From JALHVH01 sp963773685 (GTDB lineage Bacteria; Acidobacteriota; Aminicenantia; Aminicenantales; Saccharicenantaceae), in contig CAVZBY010000011.1 in assembly GCA_963773685.1 (NCBI GenBank), positions 434,001 to 498,000 of the forward strand: a stretch of 64,000 nucleotides of DNA, in the 5' to 3' direction. Under the pieces are notes generated by a model. The model made no database searches. It was not told the DNA's origin and saw only the letters and a program-made list of their open reading frames with translations. The translations under genes were made by a program, and so were the position numbers. This document shows, in pieces, positions 46,014 through 54,096 of this stretch. Positions within the stretch are counted from its first letter, which is position 1. Each line of letters starts with the position of its first letter.

Positions 46014-47672
46014 CTAGATCCTCCTCACCGCCCTGGTGAAGAACGATCTCATTTTTCCCGCGGCCGACCCGGCCTTGCCCGCCAGGACCGATAGCTCGCC
46101 GTCGAGCCGGCGCAGGCCCCGGTCCGCATTCCCGGCCATAGCCCGGCCCAGCTTATCGGTATAGGCCCTCGCCGATTCGCGATAGGCCAGAAGCCTATCC
46201 CCGGATTCGCCGGACGGGGCCCAGCCGAAGATCCCGCCGCTCTCCTCTTCCTCGACCTCGACCTCGACGGTGAGGGGTTTCTTGTCCCGGAGAAGATCGA
46301 GCTTGATCCGGTCGCCCTTCTTCTTGTCCTGGACGGCTTCGCTCAGCTCGTTGACCGTCTCCACGCGCCGGCCCTCGGCCTTGACGATGACGTCCCCGAC
46401 CTTGAGGCCGGCCTTTTCCGCCGGGCCCTTCGACGTCAGCCGGTTGACGAGAAGACCCGTCCCTTCCTTGACCCCGAAGAAGACGGACATCTCCTTGTTC
46501 AGCTCGTCCAGATAGACGCCGATGAACTTCCGCCGCTCCCACGAGAACTCCCTGCCTTTGGGAGGGAGGGGCGCCCGCGGCGCCTTCCCGCCCTTGGGCG
46601 GGGCGGCGAACGGTCCGGGCGCGTCGGGCGGGAAGAGCCTCGGGAACTTGAGCTCCATCTCGCGACGGGCCTCGTTCTCCGGGTATTCGCCCAGCTTGAC
46701 CTTGACCTCCATCGGCTTGCCGTCCCGCTCGATCCTCACAGCGACGTCCTCGCCGGGCTTCCGCTTGCGGATCTCGGAAGCCAATTTCGCCGTGGTCGCG
46801 ATCTCCACGCCGTCGAGCGAGAGGACGATGTCCCCTTCCTTGAGCTTGGCCAGCTCGGCCGGGCTCTCGGCGTCGACGCCGATGATCTCTATCCTCTCAT
46901 CATCGTTCTGCCCGATGGACAATCCGATCCAGCCCCTCTGGACCTTTCCCTTGTCCCGGATCTCCGTGGAGACCTTCTTGACGATGTCCATGGGGATGGC
47001 CGCGGCCATGCCCGAGGAAGGGGCCTCGGCCTGGCTGACGACGAAGCCGGAACCCACCTGTTCCTTGTCGCGGAACTCGAAGACGACGGGCCTGTCCTCG
47101 GTATAGATGCCGCGGAGCAGGCCCACCATCCGGCCGTTCTCGTCCACGACGGGCCCGCCGCTCGAGCCGGGGGTGACCCAGATGTTCAGCCTCAGCCTCT
47201 CCTCCGAGACGGAGCTGACGATGCCTTGGGTCACCGCGGGCGTCATCTCGGGGGAGACGCTGACGACCGAGATCCAGGCCCCGGGGACGACGTCCCCGGC
47301 CTCTCCCATGGCCAGAGGCGGAAGCCCCTTGTCCTTGGCCCGGACGAGGGCCAGATGGGTTTCGGGATCGAACCCGAGGAAGTCCGCCTCGATCTTCCGT
47401 CCCTCCCCGGTGGTGACGGTGATCTTCTCGTCGCGGGGCGAGATGAGGGCCGTGGTCAGGATGAGGCCGTCCCGGTCGATGACGACGCCGGTGGCGATCC
47501 TGCGGGTCCCGTTTCGGGCCTCGACCCGGACGACGGACGGATAGACCTTCTTGGCAAGGGCGGCGATGTCTCTTTCCGGGGCGGGGCTTCCGGCGGCCTC
47601 CGCCCCCAGGTTCATCACCAGGGAAACGGCGGCGGCCATAACCAACCCGACGGGTTTCATTCTAAAGCTCAT
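46014..47672 (-). CDS. DegP/HtrA-like protein with two PDZ domains, catalytic His and Asp lost
   Basis: 552 residues. Signal peptide near residues 5-27. The protease-fold domain aligns with HtrA, but where HtrA has TNNHVV this protein has TTALIS, and where HtrA has PETDLALL it has PETHLALV; only the Ser loop TPGSSGGPV is kept. It should therefore be proteolytically inactive. PDZ domains follow at about 245-330 (RGWIGLSIGQ, AKLKEGDIVLSLDGVEI) and 385-470 (FIGVYLDELN, AGLKVGDVIVKAEGRRV), then a helical tail. Start at ATG 47672 (AGGAGG nine bases upstream). Third gene of an operon with an ECF sigma factor and a membrane protein, suggesting an envelope-sensing, substrate-binding role. Confidence 0.85.
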   Translation of the reverse strand: MSFRMKPVGLVMAAAVSLVMNLGAEAAGSPAPERDIAALAKKVYPSVVRVEARNGTRRIATGVVIDRDGLILTTALISPRDEKITVTTGEGRKIEADFLGFDPETHLALVRAKDKGLPPLAMGEAGDVVPGAWISVVSVSPEMTPAVTQGIVSSVSEERLRLNIWVTPGSSGGPVVDENGRMVGLLRGIYTEDRPVVFEFRDKEQVGSGFVVSQAEAPSSGMAAAIPMDIVKKVSTEIRDKGKVQRGWIGLSIGQNDDERIEIIGVDAESPAELAKLKEGDIVLSLDGVEIATTAKLASEIRKRKPGEDVAVRIERDGKPMEVKVKLGEYPENEARREMELKFPRLFPPDAPGPFAAPPKGGKAPRAPLPPKGREFSWERRKFIGVYLDELNKEMSVFFGVKEGTGLLVNRLTSKGPAEKAGLKVGDVIVKAEGRRVETVNELSEAVQDKKKGDRIKLDLLRDKKPLTVEVEVEEEESGGIFGWAPSGESGDRLLAYRESARAYTDKLGRAMAGNADRGLRRLDGELSVLAGKAGSAAGKMRSFFTRAVRRI

Positions 47673-47686
47673 AACCAAAAACCTCC

Positions 47687-48061
47687 TCAGTAGGTGATCT
47701 CCCGAGGCGAGACCTCGGAGACCTGCTCCAATATATAGATCGTACGCGGCTCGGAGGACGCGTTGCGGTATTCGGCTGAATAGTCCAGGGTATCCATGAC
47801 GGGAACGGCCTCGGAAAGCCTCCCCGAAGGCTGGAGCGCCGCGTCCGCCACCCTATCCCCCGACCGGTCGAGGACAAAGCCCCCCCCGATGACGACGGCG
47901 GCCAGCAGAACGGCGGACGCCCCGGCATAGGCGAAACGCCAGGCCCGCCGGGAGCTCCGCCGAAGGCCCTTCCGGAGGGCGAGCTCGGTCAGGACCCGCC
48001 GCTCGAAGCCGGGCGGGGCCGCGACCCTGTCCATCGATCCGAGGAAATTACGCTCTTCCAT
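47687..48061 (-). CDS. Single-pass membrane protein, probable anti-sigma factor
   Basis: 124 residues: a cytoplasmic N-terminus (EERNFLGSMDRVAAPPGFER), one membrane helix (AYAGASAVLLAAVVIGGGFV), and a short outer segment ending VSPREITY. No zinc-finger cysteines as in ZAS anti-sigma factors. The N-terminal APPGFERRVLTELA motif is often seen in anti-sigma-like proteins. It overlaps the sigma gene by 14 bases and precedes the protease-like gene by 14 bases. Role inferred from position and topology. Confidence 0.65.
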   Translation of the reverse strand: MEERNFLGSMDRVAAPPGFERRVLTELALRKGLRRSSRRAWRFAYAGASAVLLAAVVIGGGFVLDRSGDRVADAALQPSGRLSEAVPVMDTLDYSAEYRNASSEPRTIYILEQVSEVSPREITY

Positions 48062-48632
48062 GTTGTCTCACCTCTTTCTCCGCGGGAACGGGCTCCCCGC
48101 CGCGGGCGCTTTCGAGCATCCGCCTCAGATATTCCCGACCCCGGCTGATCCTGGCCTTGACGGTCCCTACGGGCCGCTTGATGATGCGAGCGATCTCCTC
48201 CTGGGAAAAGCCCTCCATGTCCTTGAGGACGACGGGGATCCGGTATCTCGGATGCAGGGCTTCGAGGGCGTCCCGGAGATTCCGGACAAGCCCCGGGTCC
48301 GGAGGGTCCTGGGTATACGTCCCGGCATCGTAGCTGTTCGGGAGCTCGTCGAGCGGCACGGTGGCCGTCCTCCGGCGCTTCCGGGCGTCCGTCTTGGCCA
48401 GGTTGGAGGCGATGGCGTAGATCCAGGAGGACAGCGGGGCGATGGGCCGGTACTTGTCGGCCTTGAAATAGACCCGGAGGAAGGTCTCCTGGGAGAGGTC
48501 GACCGCCCTCTGGTAATCGCGCGTGAATTGGTACAGGTAATTCACGATCCTGTCCTTGTAGATCTCCATGATCCTGGCAAACGCCTCCTCGTCACCTTCC
48601 CGCACTCGCAGGATCAGCTCTTGTTCATCCAT
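48048..48632 (-). CDS. ECF RNA polymerase sigma factor
   Basis: 194 residues. Region 2: EEAFARIMEIYKDRIVNYLY, YQRAVDLSQETFLRVYFKAD and PLSSWIYAIASNLAKTDAR. Region 4: YRIPVVLKDMEGFSQEEIAR with KRPVGTVKARISRGREYLRR as helix-turn-helix. RpoE-like group. Directs transcription of an envelope or stress regulon, probably including its own operon. It is divergent from the second ECF gene, with a 243-base spacer holding a perfect inverted repeat. Confidence 0.93.
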   Translation of the reverse strand: MDEQELILRVREGDEEAFARIMEIYKDRIVNYLYQFTRDYQRAVDLSQETFLRVYFKADKYRPIAPLSSWIYAIASNLAKTDARKRRRTATVPLDELPNSYDAGTYTQDPPDPGLVRNLRDALEALHPRYRIPVVLKDMEGFSQEEIARIIKRPVGTVKARISRGREYLRRMLESARGGEPVPAEKEVRQHGRA

Positions 48633-48736
48633 TCTCGTTCCCTTAAACTCCAGGCCATGGGGAATCGTTGCAGGCCCCAGGGAGCCCCTGCCAATGAATT
48701 CTAGGCCGTTTGGCCTCCCCTGGCAAACCCCTCTGA

Positions 48737-48806
48737 GGGGTCAGGTCTCAACTTTTCAACGTACCCCCGGTCGGGCGGGAAAGTTGAAAAGTTGAGACCT
48801 GACCCC
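48737..48806. repeat. Perfect 24-base inverted repeat (REP/transposon-end type)
   Basis: Arms at 48737-48760 and 48783-48806 are exact complements with a 22-base loop. The arm contains GTCAGGTCTCAACTTTTC. Sequences ending TTGAGACCTGACCCC are found in many bacterial genomes beside IS200-like/REP-associated transposase genes; none is present here. It lies between the two divergent ECF sigma genes. Confidence 0.75.
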
Positions 48807-48875
48807 TCCCTAGGTTAGAATGGGGCACGTAAAGGAACTTTTTCCCAGGCATATCCGTCAACCAAGGTGAATTGA

Positions 48876-49430
48876 GTGGATTTGAACACGGTCATACGGG
48901 AATGCTTGAAAGGCGACAGGAGCGCCTGGGAAATGTTGGTTAACGCCTACTCGAAGAAGGTCTTCAACCTGGCCTACCAGTTCTCGGGGAGCCGGCAGGA
49001 AGCCGAGGACATGACCCAGGATATCTTCCTCAAGCTGTACGGGTCCCTGAAAAAGTACGATTTCGAGCGGAATTTCACCGCCTGGCTCCTGACCCTGGCC
49101 AAGAACCACCTCATCGACGAGTACCGGCGGACGCGGCTGGAACGGACCCAGAGGGACGACCTCGACGAGAGAACGATGACCCAGGCGGCGTTCGACAGCC
49201 CCGAGAAGAGCCTGGCCCGCGAAGAGGACCGCAAGACCGTTTGGAAGGCCCTCGACGGCCTGTCCCCGGAGATCCGGGCCACGGTCATCCTGCGGGACAT
49301 CCAGGGCCTGACCTACGAGGAGATCGCCGACAATCTGGGCCTTCCCCTGGGCACGATAAAATCCAGGGTGAACCGGGGCCGGCTCCAGCTGGCCGAGATC
49401 CTGAGACCGGGCGTGGGAGGTAGAGCATGA
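48876..49430 (+). CDS. ECF RNA polymerase sigma factor
   Basis: 184 residues from a GTG start with AAGGTGA upstream. Region 2: WEMLVNAYSKKVFNLAYQFS, GSRQEAEDMTQDIFLKLYGS and NFTAWLLTLAKNHLIDEYRR. Region 4: LSPEIRATVILRDIQGLTYE with GLPLGTIKSRVNRGRLQLAE. RpoE-like. Its stop overlaps the ATG of the zinc-finger anti-sigma gene (ATGA), and further membrane genes follow, so the module controls or senses the envelope. Confidence 0.93.
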   Translation: MDLNTVIRECLKGDRSAWEMLVNAYSKKVFNLAYQFSGSRQEAEDMTQDIFLKLYGSLKKYDFERNFTAWLLTLAKNHLIDEYRRTRLERTQRDDLDERTMTQAAFDSPEKSLAREEDRKTVWKALDGLSPEIRATVILRDIQGLTYEEIADNLGLPLGTIKSRVNRGRLQLAEILRPGVGGRA

Positions 49431-49930
49431 ACGGGACGCACGCGGAAGAGCTGCTTTCGGACTATATCGAGGGCGAGCTCGACGGCCCGCGGAAGGCCGA
49501 GGTCGAGGCTCACCTCGCCGGTTGTCCGGAGTGCGCTTCCCTGTTCGAGGCCATGAGGGACACCCGGGACGCTCTGGCCTCCCTGCCGGAGATCGAGCCC
49601 TCTTCCGAGCTGCTCCGCCGGCTCTATGCCATCCCGGAGCGCAAGAGGAAGTTCGGCCTGGTCCGGGATTTCCTGCTCCGCCCCTCGCTCCAGCCGGTCT
49701 TCGCCGGGGCGACCGGCCTCTTGGTCCTGATCTCGTTCCTGGCCTTCACCCCGGCCGGCCACACCGTCCAGAAGGGTTTCAACCGGCAGATCCACGCCGG
49801 TTACGGCCGGATCGAGCGGCTCTACGTCAAGGCGGGCGCCATCCCGGACCGGATCGGCGCCGGCAGGGAAAACCTCCTCGGCTCCCTCAGGAGCGTCGAC
49901 ATCCTGGGCGGGGACGGGGAACAGGAATAA
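49427..49930 (+). CDS. Zinc-finger (ZAS, zf-HC2) anti-sigma factor
   Basis: 167 residues. The N-terminal domain has a His and the Cys-x-x-Cys pair in AHLAGCPECASLFEAM, the ZAS zinc site that clamps ECF sigma factors. A membrane helix follows near residues 90-110 (VFAGATGLLVLISFLAF), then about 55 residues outside. Translationally coupled to its sigma factor. Confidence 0.9.
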   Translation: MNGTHAEELLSDYIEGELDGPRKAEVEAHLAGCPECASLFEAMRDTRDALASLPEIEPSSELLRRLYAIPERKRKFGLVRDFLLRPSLQPVFAGATGLLVLISFLAFTPAGHTVQKGFNRQIHAGYGRIERLYVKAGAIPDRIGAGRENLLGSLRSVDILGGDGEQE

Positions 49931-49957
49931 AGATACTCAACCATATGGAGGAATGAC

Positions 49958-50455
49958 ATGGAAGAAAAGATCATCATCCAGAAGAGACCGCCGAAGTCTC
50001 CGGCTCTGGCGGGCATCCTGGCCGGCTTCTTCCCGTTCGGGATCGGAGCCATGTACAACGGCTTGTATGTCAAGGGGATCGTTTACCTCTTCATGCTCGC
50101 CGGCCTGGTGACTATCCAGGGACACGGCCACGGCCAGCCGTTCTTCGGCATCATCCTGGGGGGATTCTACTTTTATCAGATCATCGAGTCCGTCCAGACG
50201 GCGTCGGCCATCAACCGGCGTGCCCTGACCGGCGGCGATGAAGAGACGGCGGCGATCGAGGACCAGATCCTCGAACCCGCCAAAGCCGGGTCCATTTTCT
50301 GGGGGACCGTCCTCGTCGCCCTCGGCGCCCTCCTGCTCCTGGCCAATTTCGACGTCATCGATTACGACACGCTGTTCGACTTCTGGCCGCTCGCCGTCAT
50401 CGGGCTCGGCATCAAGCTGGTCTTCGACCACTTCGCCCGGACGAAGAAGGCCTGA
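49958..50455 (+). CDS. Multi-pass membrane protein (TM2-like plus LiaF-type helices)
   Basis: 165 residues. The first half, PALAGILAGFFPFGIGAMYN with GIVYLFMLAGLVTI, looks like a TM2-type helix pair (G-x-F-x-x-H/R-x-x-Y replaced by FGIGAMYNG). The second half, IFWGTVLVALGALLLLANFD with LFDFWPLAVIGLGIKLVF, matches the DUF5668/LiaF transmembrane unit. Such proteins sit in envelope-stress operons. It lies 27 bases after the anti-sigma gene. Confidence 0.75.
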   Translation: MEEKIIIQKRPPKSPALAGILAGFFPFGIGAMYNGLYVKGIVYLFMLAGLVTIQGHGHGQPFFGIILGGFYFYQIIESVQTASAINRRALTGGDEETAAIEDQILEPAKAGSIFWGTVLVALGALLLLANFDVIDYDTLFDFWPLAVIGLGIKLVFDHFARTKKA

Positions 50456-50469
50456 CTCAGGAGGATACC

Positions 50470-50685
50470 ATGACACGACAAGCGCGCAGAGATACGCTGG
50501 TTTGGGGGTTCATCCTCATCGCCATCGGCTTCGTGTTCCTGCTCGACACGCTGAACGTCGAGATCTGGGACTCCGTGGCCCGGCTCTGGCCGCTCATCCT
50601 CATCGTCTGGGGCGGCTGGAAGCTCTACTTCGGCATCAAGGAAAAGAACGAGGCCGCGAAGACCCGGAAATCCGACGAGGTCTAG
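50470..50685 (+). CDS. Small membrane protein, DUF5668/LiaF-type
   Basis: 71 residues with two hydrophobic stretches: LVWGFILIAIGFVFLLDTLN and LWPLILIVWGGWKLYFGI, followed by a charged tail. It repeats the second half of the preceding protein, so the pair probably arose by duplication. 14 bases from the gene before and four from the gene after. Confidence 0.75.
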   Translation: MTRQARRDTLVWGFILIAIGFVFLLDTLNVEIWDSVARLWPLILIVWGGWKLYFGIKEKNEAAKTRKSDEV

Positions 50686-50689
50686 GGAC

Positions 50690-52018
50690 ATGAAGGCCAG
50701 AGAGGTCCTCCTCCTCATCCTCATCGTGATCGTCGGGGTCCTGCTCTATCAGGCGAACACAGGCGGGCTCAAGCTCGACTGGGACTGGGACGGCCCCATC
50801 GGGAGCCGGACGTTCGACTTCGAGGAATCCCTGACCCTCGAGGCCCCGGTCCCCGCCCTGATCGAGGTCCGCAACGCCCACGGCGAGGTCGAGGTCCGGG
50901 GCGCTGATCAGGGAACGGTTTCGATGATGTTCCTGAAGAAGATCCGGAGGAGGAATGAGGCCGAGGCTCGGAACGTCGCCGACGCCCTGAAGCCGGTCAT
51001 CACGCGGGAGGCCGGCGTGCTGAAGATCGCGACGAACAGGGATACGTTCCCCAAGAAGGGCTTCGAAACGAGCTTCCGGCTCGTCGTGCCCGCGGGGACG
51101 AACGTGGTCGTCTTCAATTCTTACGGGACGGTCACGGCATCGGGCCTCCGGAAGGCCGCGATCGACGCCCGGCACGGGCGGGTGGACGCTTCGGACATCG
51201 CGGAGGACCTCTCCATCAAGAACAGCTACGAGGACGTCGCGGTGGCCCGCATCGGGACGTCCTGCCGGATCTCGGCCCGTCACGCGGACGTCCGCGTCCG
51301 GCAGACGGGGGGCGAGGTCCGCATCGATCACGCATATGGAACGGTCGAATTGAGCGACGCCGCGGCGGGCGCGACGATCGCCGGCGAGCATAGCGAAGTC
51401 TCTCTTCTGAGAGTGAAAGGCCCCGTGGACGTCCGGACGACCTACGAACGCGTTTCTCTGGTGGACGTCGGGCCGGCCACGGTCGTGGGCCATCATTCGG
51501 CCGTCGAGGCGGACGGGGTCGCCGGGGCTTTGAAGATCGCGACGACCTACGCCAAGGTCCGCGCGAACAACATCAAGGGGGATCTTGACGTTGAGGGCAG
51601 GAGCGTCGGCGTCCTCGGACGCTCCGTCGCGGCCGATACCATCCGGATCGCGACCTCCTACGAGGACCTCGACCTCGCCGACTTCACGGGACGGGCGGAC
51701 ATTGGCCTCTCCCACGCGAACGCCGTCCTGGCCCCGACGGCCGTCTCCTCGGCCATCGAAGTGAAGAACAGCTACGGGACGATTCGAATCGTCTGGCCGA
51801 AAGGAACGCGGGTCCCGTTGGAAGCCCGCTCCAAGGGCGGGGAGGTCAAATGGGGCCTGGCCGAGCGCCCCGACCTCGAGACATCGAACGGCGAAGCTCT
51901 CGTCAAGGCGTTCGTCGGCGCGGCCGAGGGCCTTTCGGTAACGCTCTCGACGAGCTACGGAGACATCGTCGTAGAGGAACCCGGACCGCCTGCCGCGGAA
52001 AAGGCCCCGGGCCGCTAA
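50690..52018 (+). CDS. Anchored DUF4097-type beta-repeat protein
   Basis: 442 residues. One N-terminal helix (VLLLILIVIVGVLLYQA) anchors a long outer beta region, probably a beta-helix/solenoid of the DUF4097 family. A repeating mark of aromatic pairs recurs about every 35-45 residues: NSYGTVTA, NSYEDVAV, HAYGTVEL, TTYERVSL, TTYAKVRA, TSYEDLDL, NSYGTIRI, TSYGDIVV. It ends with a Pro/Ala tail. DUF4097 proteins often accompany LiaF-like and ECF genes; their function is unknown. Last gene of the sigma module. Confidence 0.82.
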   Translation: MKAREVLLLILIVIVGVLLYQANTGGLKLDWDWDGPIGSRTFDFEESLTLEAPVPALIEVRNAHGEVEVRGADQGTVSMMFLKKIRRRNEAEARNVADALKPVITREAGVLKIATNRDTFPKKGFETSFRLVVPAGTNVVVFNSYGTVTASGLRKAAIDARHGRVDASDIAEDLSIKNSYEDVAVARIGTSCRISARHADVRVRQTGGEVRIDHAYGTVELSDAAAGATIAGEHSEVSLLRVKGPVDVRTTYERVSLVDVGPATVVGHHSAVEADGVAGALKIATTYAKVRANNIKGDLDVEGRSVGVLGRSVAADTIRIATSYEDLDLADFTGRADIGLSHANAVLAPTAVSSAIEVKNSYGTIRIVWPKGTRVPLEARSKGGEVKWGLAERPDLETSNGEALVKAFVGAAEGLSVTLSTSYGDIVVEEPGPPAAEKAPGR

Positions 52019-52135
52019 GCCCGGGAGAGAAACCCTCGGACCCGGAAGGCCCGCACCCCCGATCTTTTCCCTGGCGGAGGGGTGCGCGCGCGGGATATAT
52101 TACGGACAGCCGATATCCGCAGGAGGTGCCCCGCC

Positions 52136-53035
52136 ATGAAACACGGACTCGCAAGCCTAGCCCTTCTGGTCCCCGGGCTCGCTATCTGTCTCCAGGCGCA
52201 AACCACGGAACCGGCCCCGGTCTCCGTCGTCCCGGTGGCCGGGCCGGTCTTTATGCTCGCGTCCGGCGGCAACGGCAACGTCGGCGTCGTCGCCGATCCT
52301 GCCGGCATCTTCATGATCGACGCCATGGAGGAGGAAATGGCCGGGAAGCTGCGCGCAGCCCTCAAGTCCTTGCCCGGCGGCGGGAGGGTAAGGGTGCTCG
52401 TCAATACCCATTGGCATTGGGATCATGTGAACGGCAACAAGGCCTTCGGCCCCGCAGCCGTCATCGTCGCCCACGAGAACACGAGAGCGCTGAACGCCGC
52501 CGACCAGCCCAGGTTCGGAGATACCATCAAGGCCCTCCCCCGAGACGCCCTTCCCGTTCTCACGTACTCCGATAGGATGGCCGCCCACGCCGGCGGGCTC
52601 GACCTGCGGCTCGTCCATTATCCCCACGCCCACACCGGCGGCGACACCGTCGTCTTCCTCGACGCGCTGAAGATCGTCCACACGGGCGATATGTTCTTCA
52701 ACGGCATGTTCCCCTATCTGGACGTCCCGAGCGGGGGCGACGTCGTCAATTGGGCCCGCCAGCTGGATGCGATCCTCGACGGCCTGCCCGAAGACGTCAG
52801 GATCATCCCCGGCCACGGCCCCCTGGCCGGAAAGGGCGAGCTCGAGGCCTTCCGGGACATGCTCGCCGATTCCGCGGAGCTCGTCCGCGGGCGGATGGAG
52901 CAAGGGATGAGCCTGGAGGAGATCCAGGCCGCCGGGATGCCGGACCGGTTCGGGCCCTGGACCAAAGGCTTCATGCCCGTTCCGGGGTGGCTCGAGCTGG
53001 TCTATGAGAGCCTCGAAAAGAACAAGACCCCTTAG
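52136..53035 (+). CDS. Exported metallo-beta-lactamase-fold hydrolase
   Basis: 299 residues. Signal peptide at the N-terminus (LASLALLVPGLAICLQAQ). The zinc motif HWHWDHVNGN (HxHxDH) lies near residue 87, with further ligands in HYPHAHTGGDTVVF, TGDMFFNG and IIPGHGPLAGK. The layout resembles QH-AmDH-like or SoxH-like periplasmic MBL proteins. Substrate unknown. ATG at 52136 follows AGGAGGTG; an in-frame ATG 18 codons earlier is rejected for lack of a site. Confidence 0.88.
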   Translation: MKHGLASLALLVPGLAICLQAQTTEPAPVSVVPVAGPVFMLASGGNGNVGVVADPAGIFMIDAMEEEMAGKLRAALKSLPGGGRVRVLVNTHWHWDHVNGNKAFGPAAVIVAHENTRALNAADQPRFGDTIKALPRDALPVLTYSDRMAAHAGGLDLRLVHYPHAHTGGDTVVFLDALKIVHTGDMFFNGMFPYLDVPSGGDVVNWARQLDAILDGLPEDVRIIPGHGPLAGKGELEAFRDMLADSAELVRGRMEQGMSLEEIQAAGMPDRFGPWTKGFMPVPGWLELVYESLEKNKTP

Positions 53036-53928
53036 TGCTTGCTGCGGCAGTTGTAGATGCGCTGGGTGAGCGCGCCGTTGATCTTGATGTTGAAATAGTT
53101 GATGAGGTTGGTCAGGTCCTTCTTGTATTTCGTCACGTAGCGGACGAAATCGGACTCTTTCTTCTGCCTCAGGAGGTTCTCGAATTCGGCGATCTCGTCA
53201 TGGAGCTCGATGAGATAATGGTTGATCGTCCGGTATTGGGAGTTGATCTCGATGAGGTCCTTCCCCGAGAGCTTGGCGAAGTCGAGGTAGGGCGGCATGG
53301 GCTGGAGAAGCAGAAGGCTCTCCGTATGGAGCTCGTTGACGGACTCCTGGATCTCCTGGAAGAAGGACTTGTGCTCCTGGGGGGCCTTCAGCTTGGTCTT
53401 GCCCTTCTCGAGGAGCAATTCGCACTGGCTCTTGAGGGAGATGATGTTCTCCTTGACCCCCAGGTATTTCCGGTTGAAGTTGTACAGGTCAACGAAATCC
53501 CGGCCGATGTAGATCTTGTCCTCGTAATGGGTCAGGAGCTCCTTGGGCGAATGCGTGTAGAACTTGATCTCATAGCGCCGGCCCTCGGAATCCCGTTCCC
53601 GGAGCCGGGCCAGGACCAGGAAGCCGTTCTGCTCGACGAAGTAGCTGCTCGTATCGAGGAGCACGGAATAGATGGCCAGGTTCTGAATGATATATTCCCT
53701 GAGATGTTCGAGGAGCGCTTCCTTGCGGGTGATGAGCTCCGTCACCGCGTCGTCGGGAGTGGGCGCCATCACGGAATAGGACGGGGACAGCAGGAAGAGG
53801 ACGGGGCCCGTCCCGAGCTCCAGGTGGAGGTTCTTGAGGGTGTTCTGGTAAAGGTCGTCGAGGAGCATGGGCCTCAGGGGCGGCAGGTCCCGGGCATCCA
53901 GCTTGAGGAGTTCGTCGATCTCGTTCAT
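53032..53928 (-). CDS. Protein of unknown function, helical
   Basis: 298 residues, soluble, no signal peptide. The first half has mixed structure (PLRPMLLDDLYQNTLKNLHL, PVLFLLSPSYSVMAPTPDDA, YFVEQNGFLVLARLRERDSE); the second half is mostly helical with coiled-coil character (QESVNELHTESLLLL, ELHDEIAEFENLLRQKKESD). I do not recognise a family. The opening could be a degenerate ligand-binding domain. Convergent with the MBL gene, overlapping it by four bases. Confidence 0.7.
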   Translation of the reverse strand: MNEIDELLKLDARDLPPLRPMLLDDLYQNTLKNLHLELGTGPVLFLLSPSYSVMAPTPDDAVTELITRKEALLEHLREYIIQNLAIYSVLLDTSSYFVEQNGFLVLARLRERDSEGRRYEIKFYTHSPKELLTHYEDKIYIGRDFVDLYNFNRKYLGVKENIISLKSQCELLLEKGKTKLKAPQEHKSFFQEIQESVNELHTESLLLLQPMPPYLDFAKLSGKDLIEINSQYRTINHYLIELHDEIAEFENLLRQKKESDFVRYVTKYKKDLTNLINYFNIKINGALTQRIYNCRSKH

Positions 53929-54006
53929 GGATTCCCTCGTTCTGAGGGGATGGTATCACGGCCCTATTCAAAAAGTCAAAACAAACTCCGCGAGGGCAAG
54001 GCTTTC

Positions 54007-54096
54007 GTGCAGCCGCGGGCTCTAGCCTGCGCCTTGATCGGGAGGATTCACGCTGAGGGGTGCCGAAACAAGAGCTCAGGCTAAAGCCCGAGGCAC
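54007..54096. repeat. Paired REP-like palindrome, copy 2
   Basis: GTGCAGCCGCGGGCTCTAGC begins the left arm (54007-54033) and GCTCAGGCTAAAGCCCGAGG the inverted right arm (54074-54096); the arms are imperfect complements around a 40-base loop. The right arm overlaps the last codons of the lipoate-transferase gene (residues PRALA and the stop). Confidence 0.5.
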
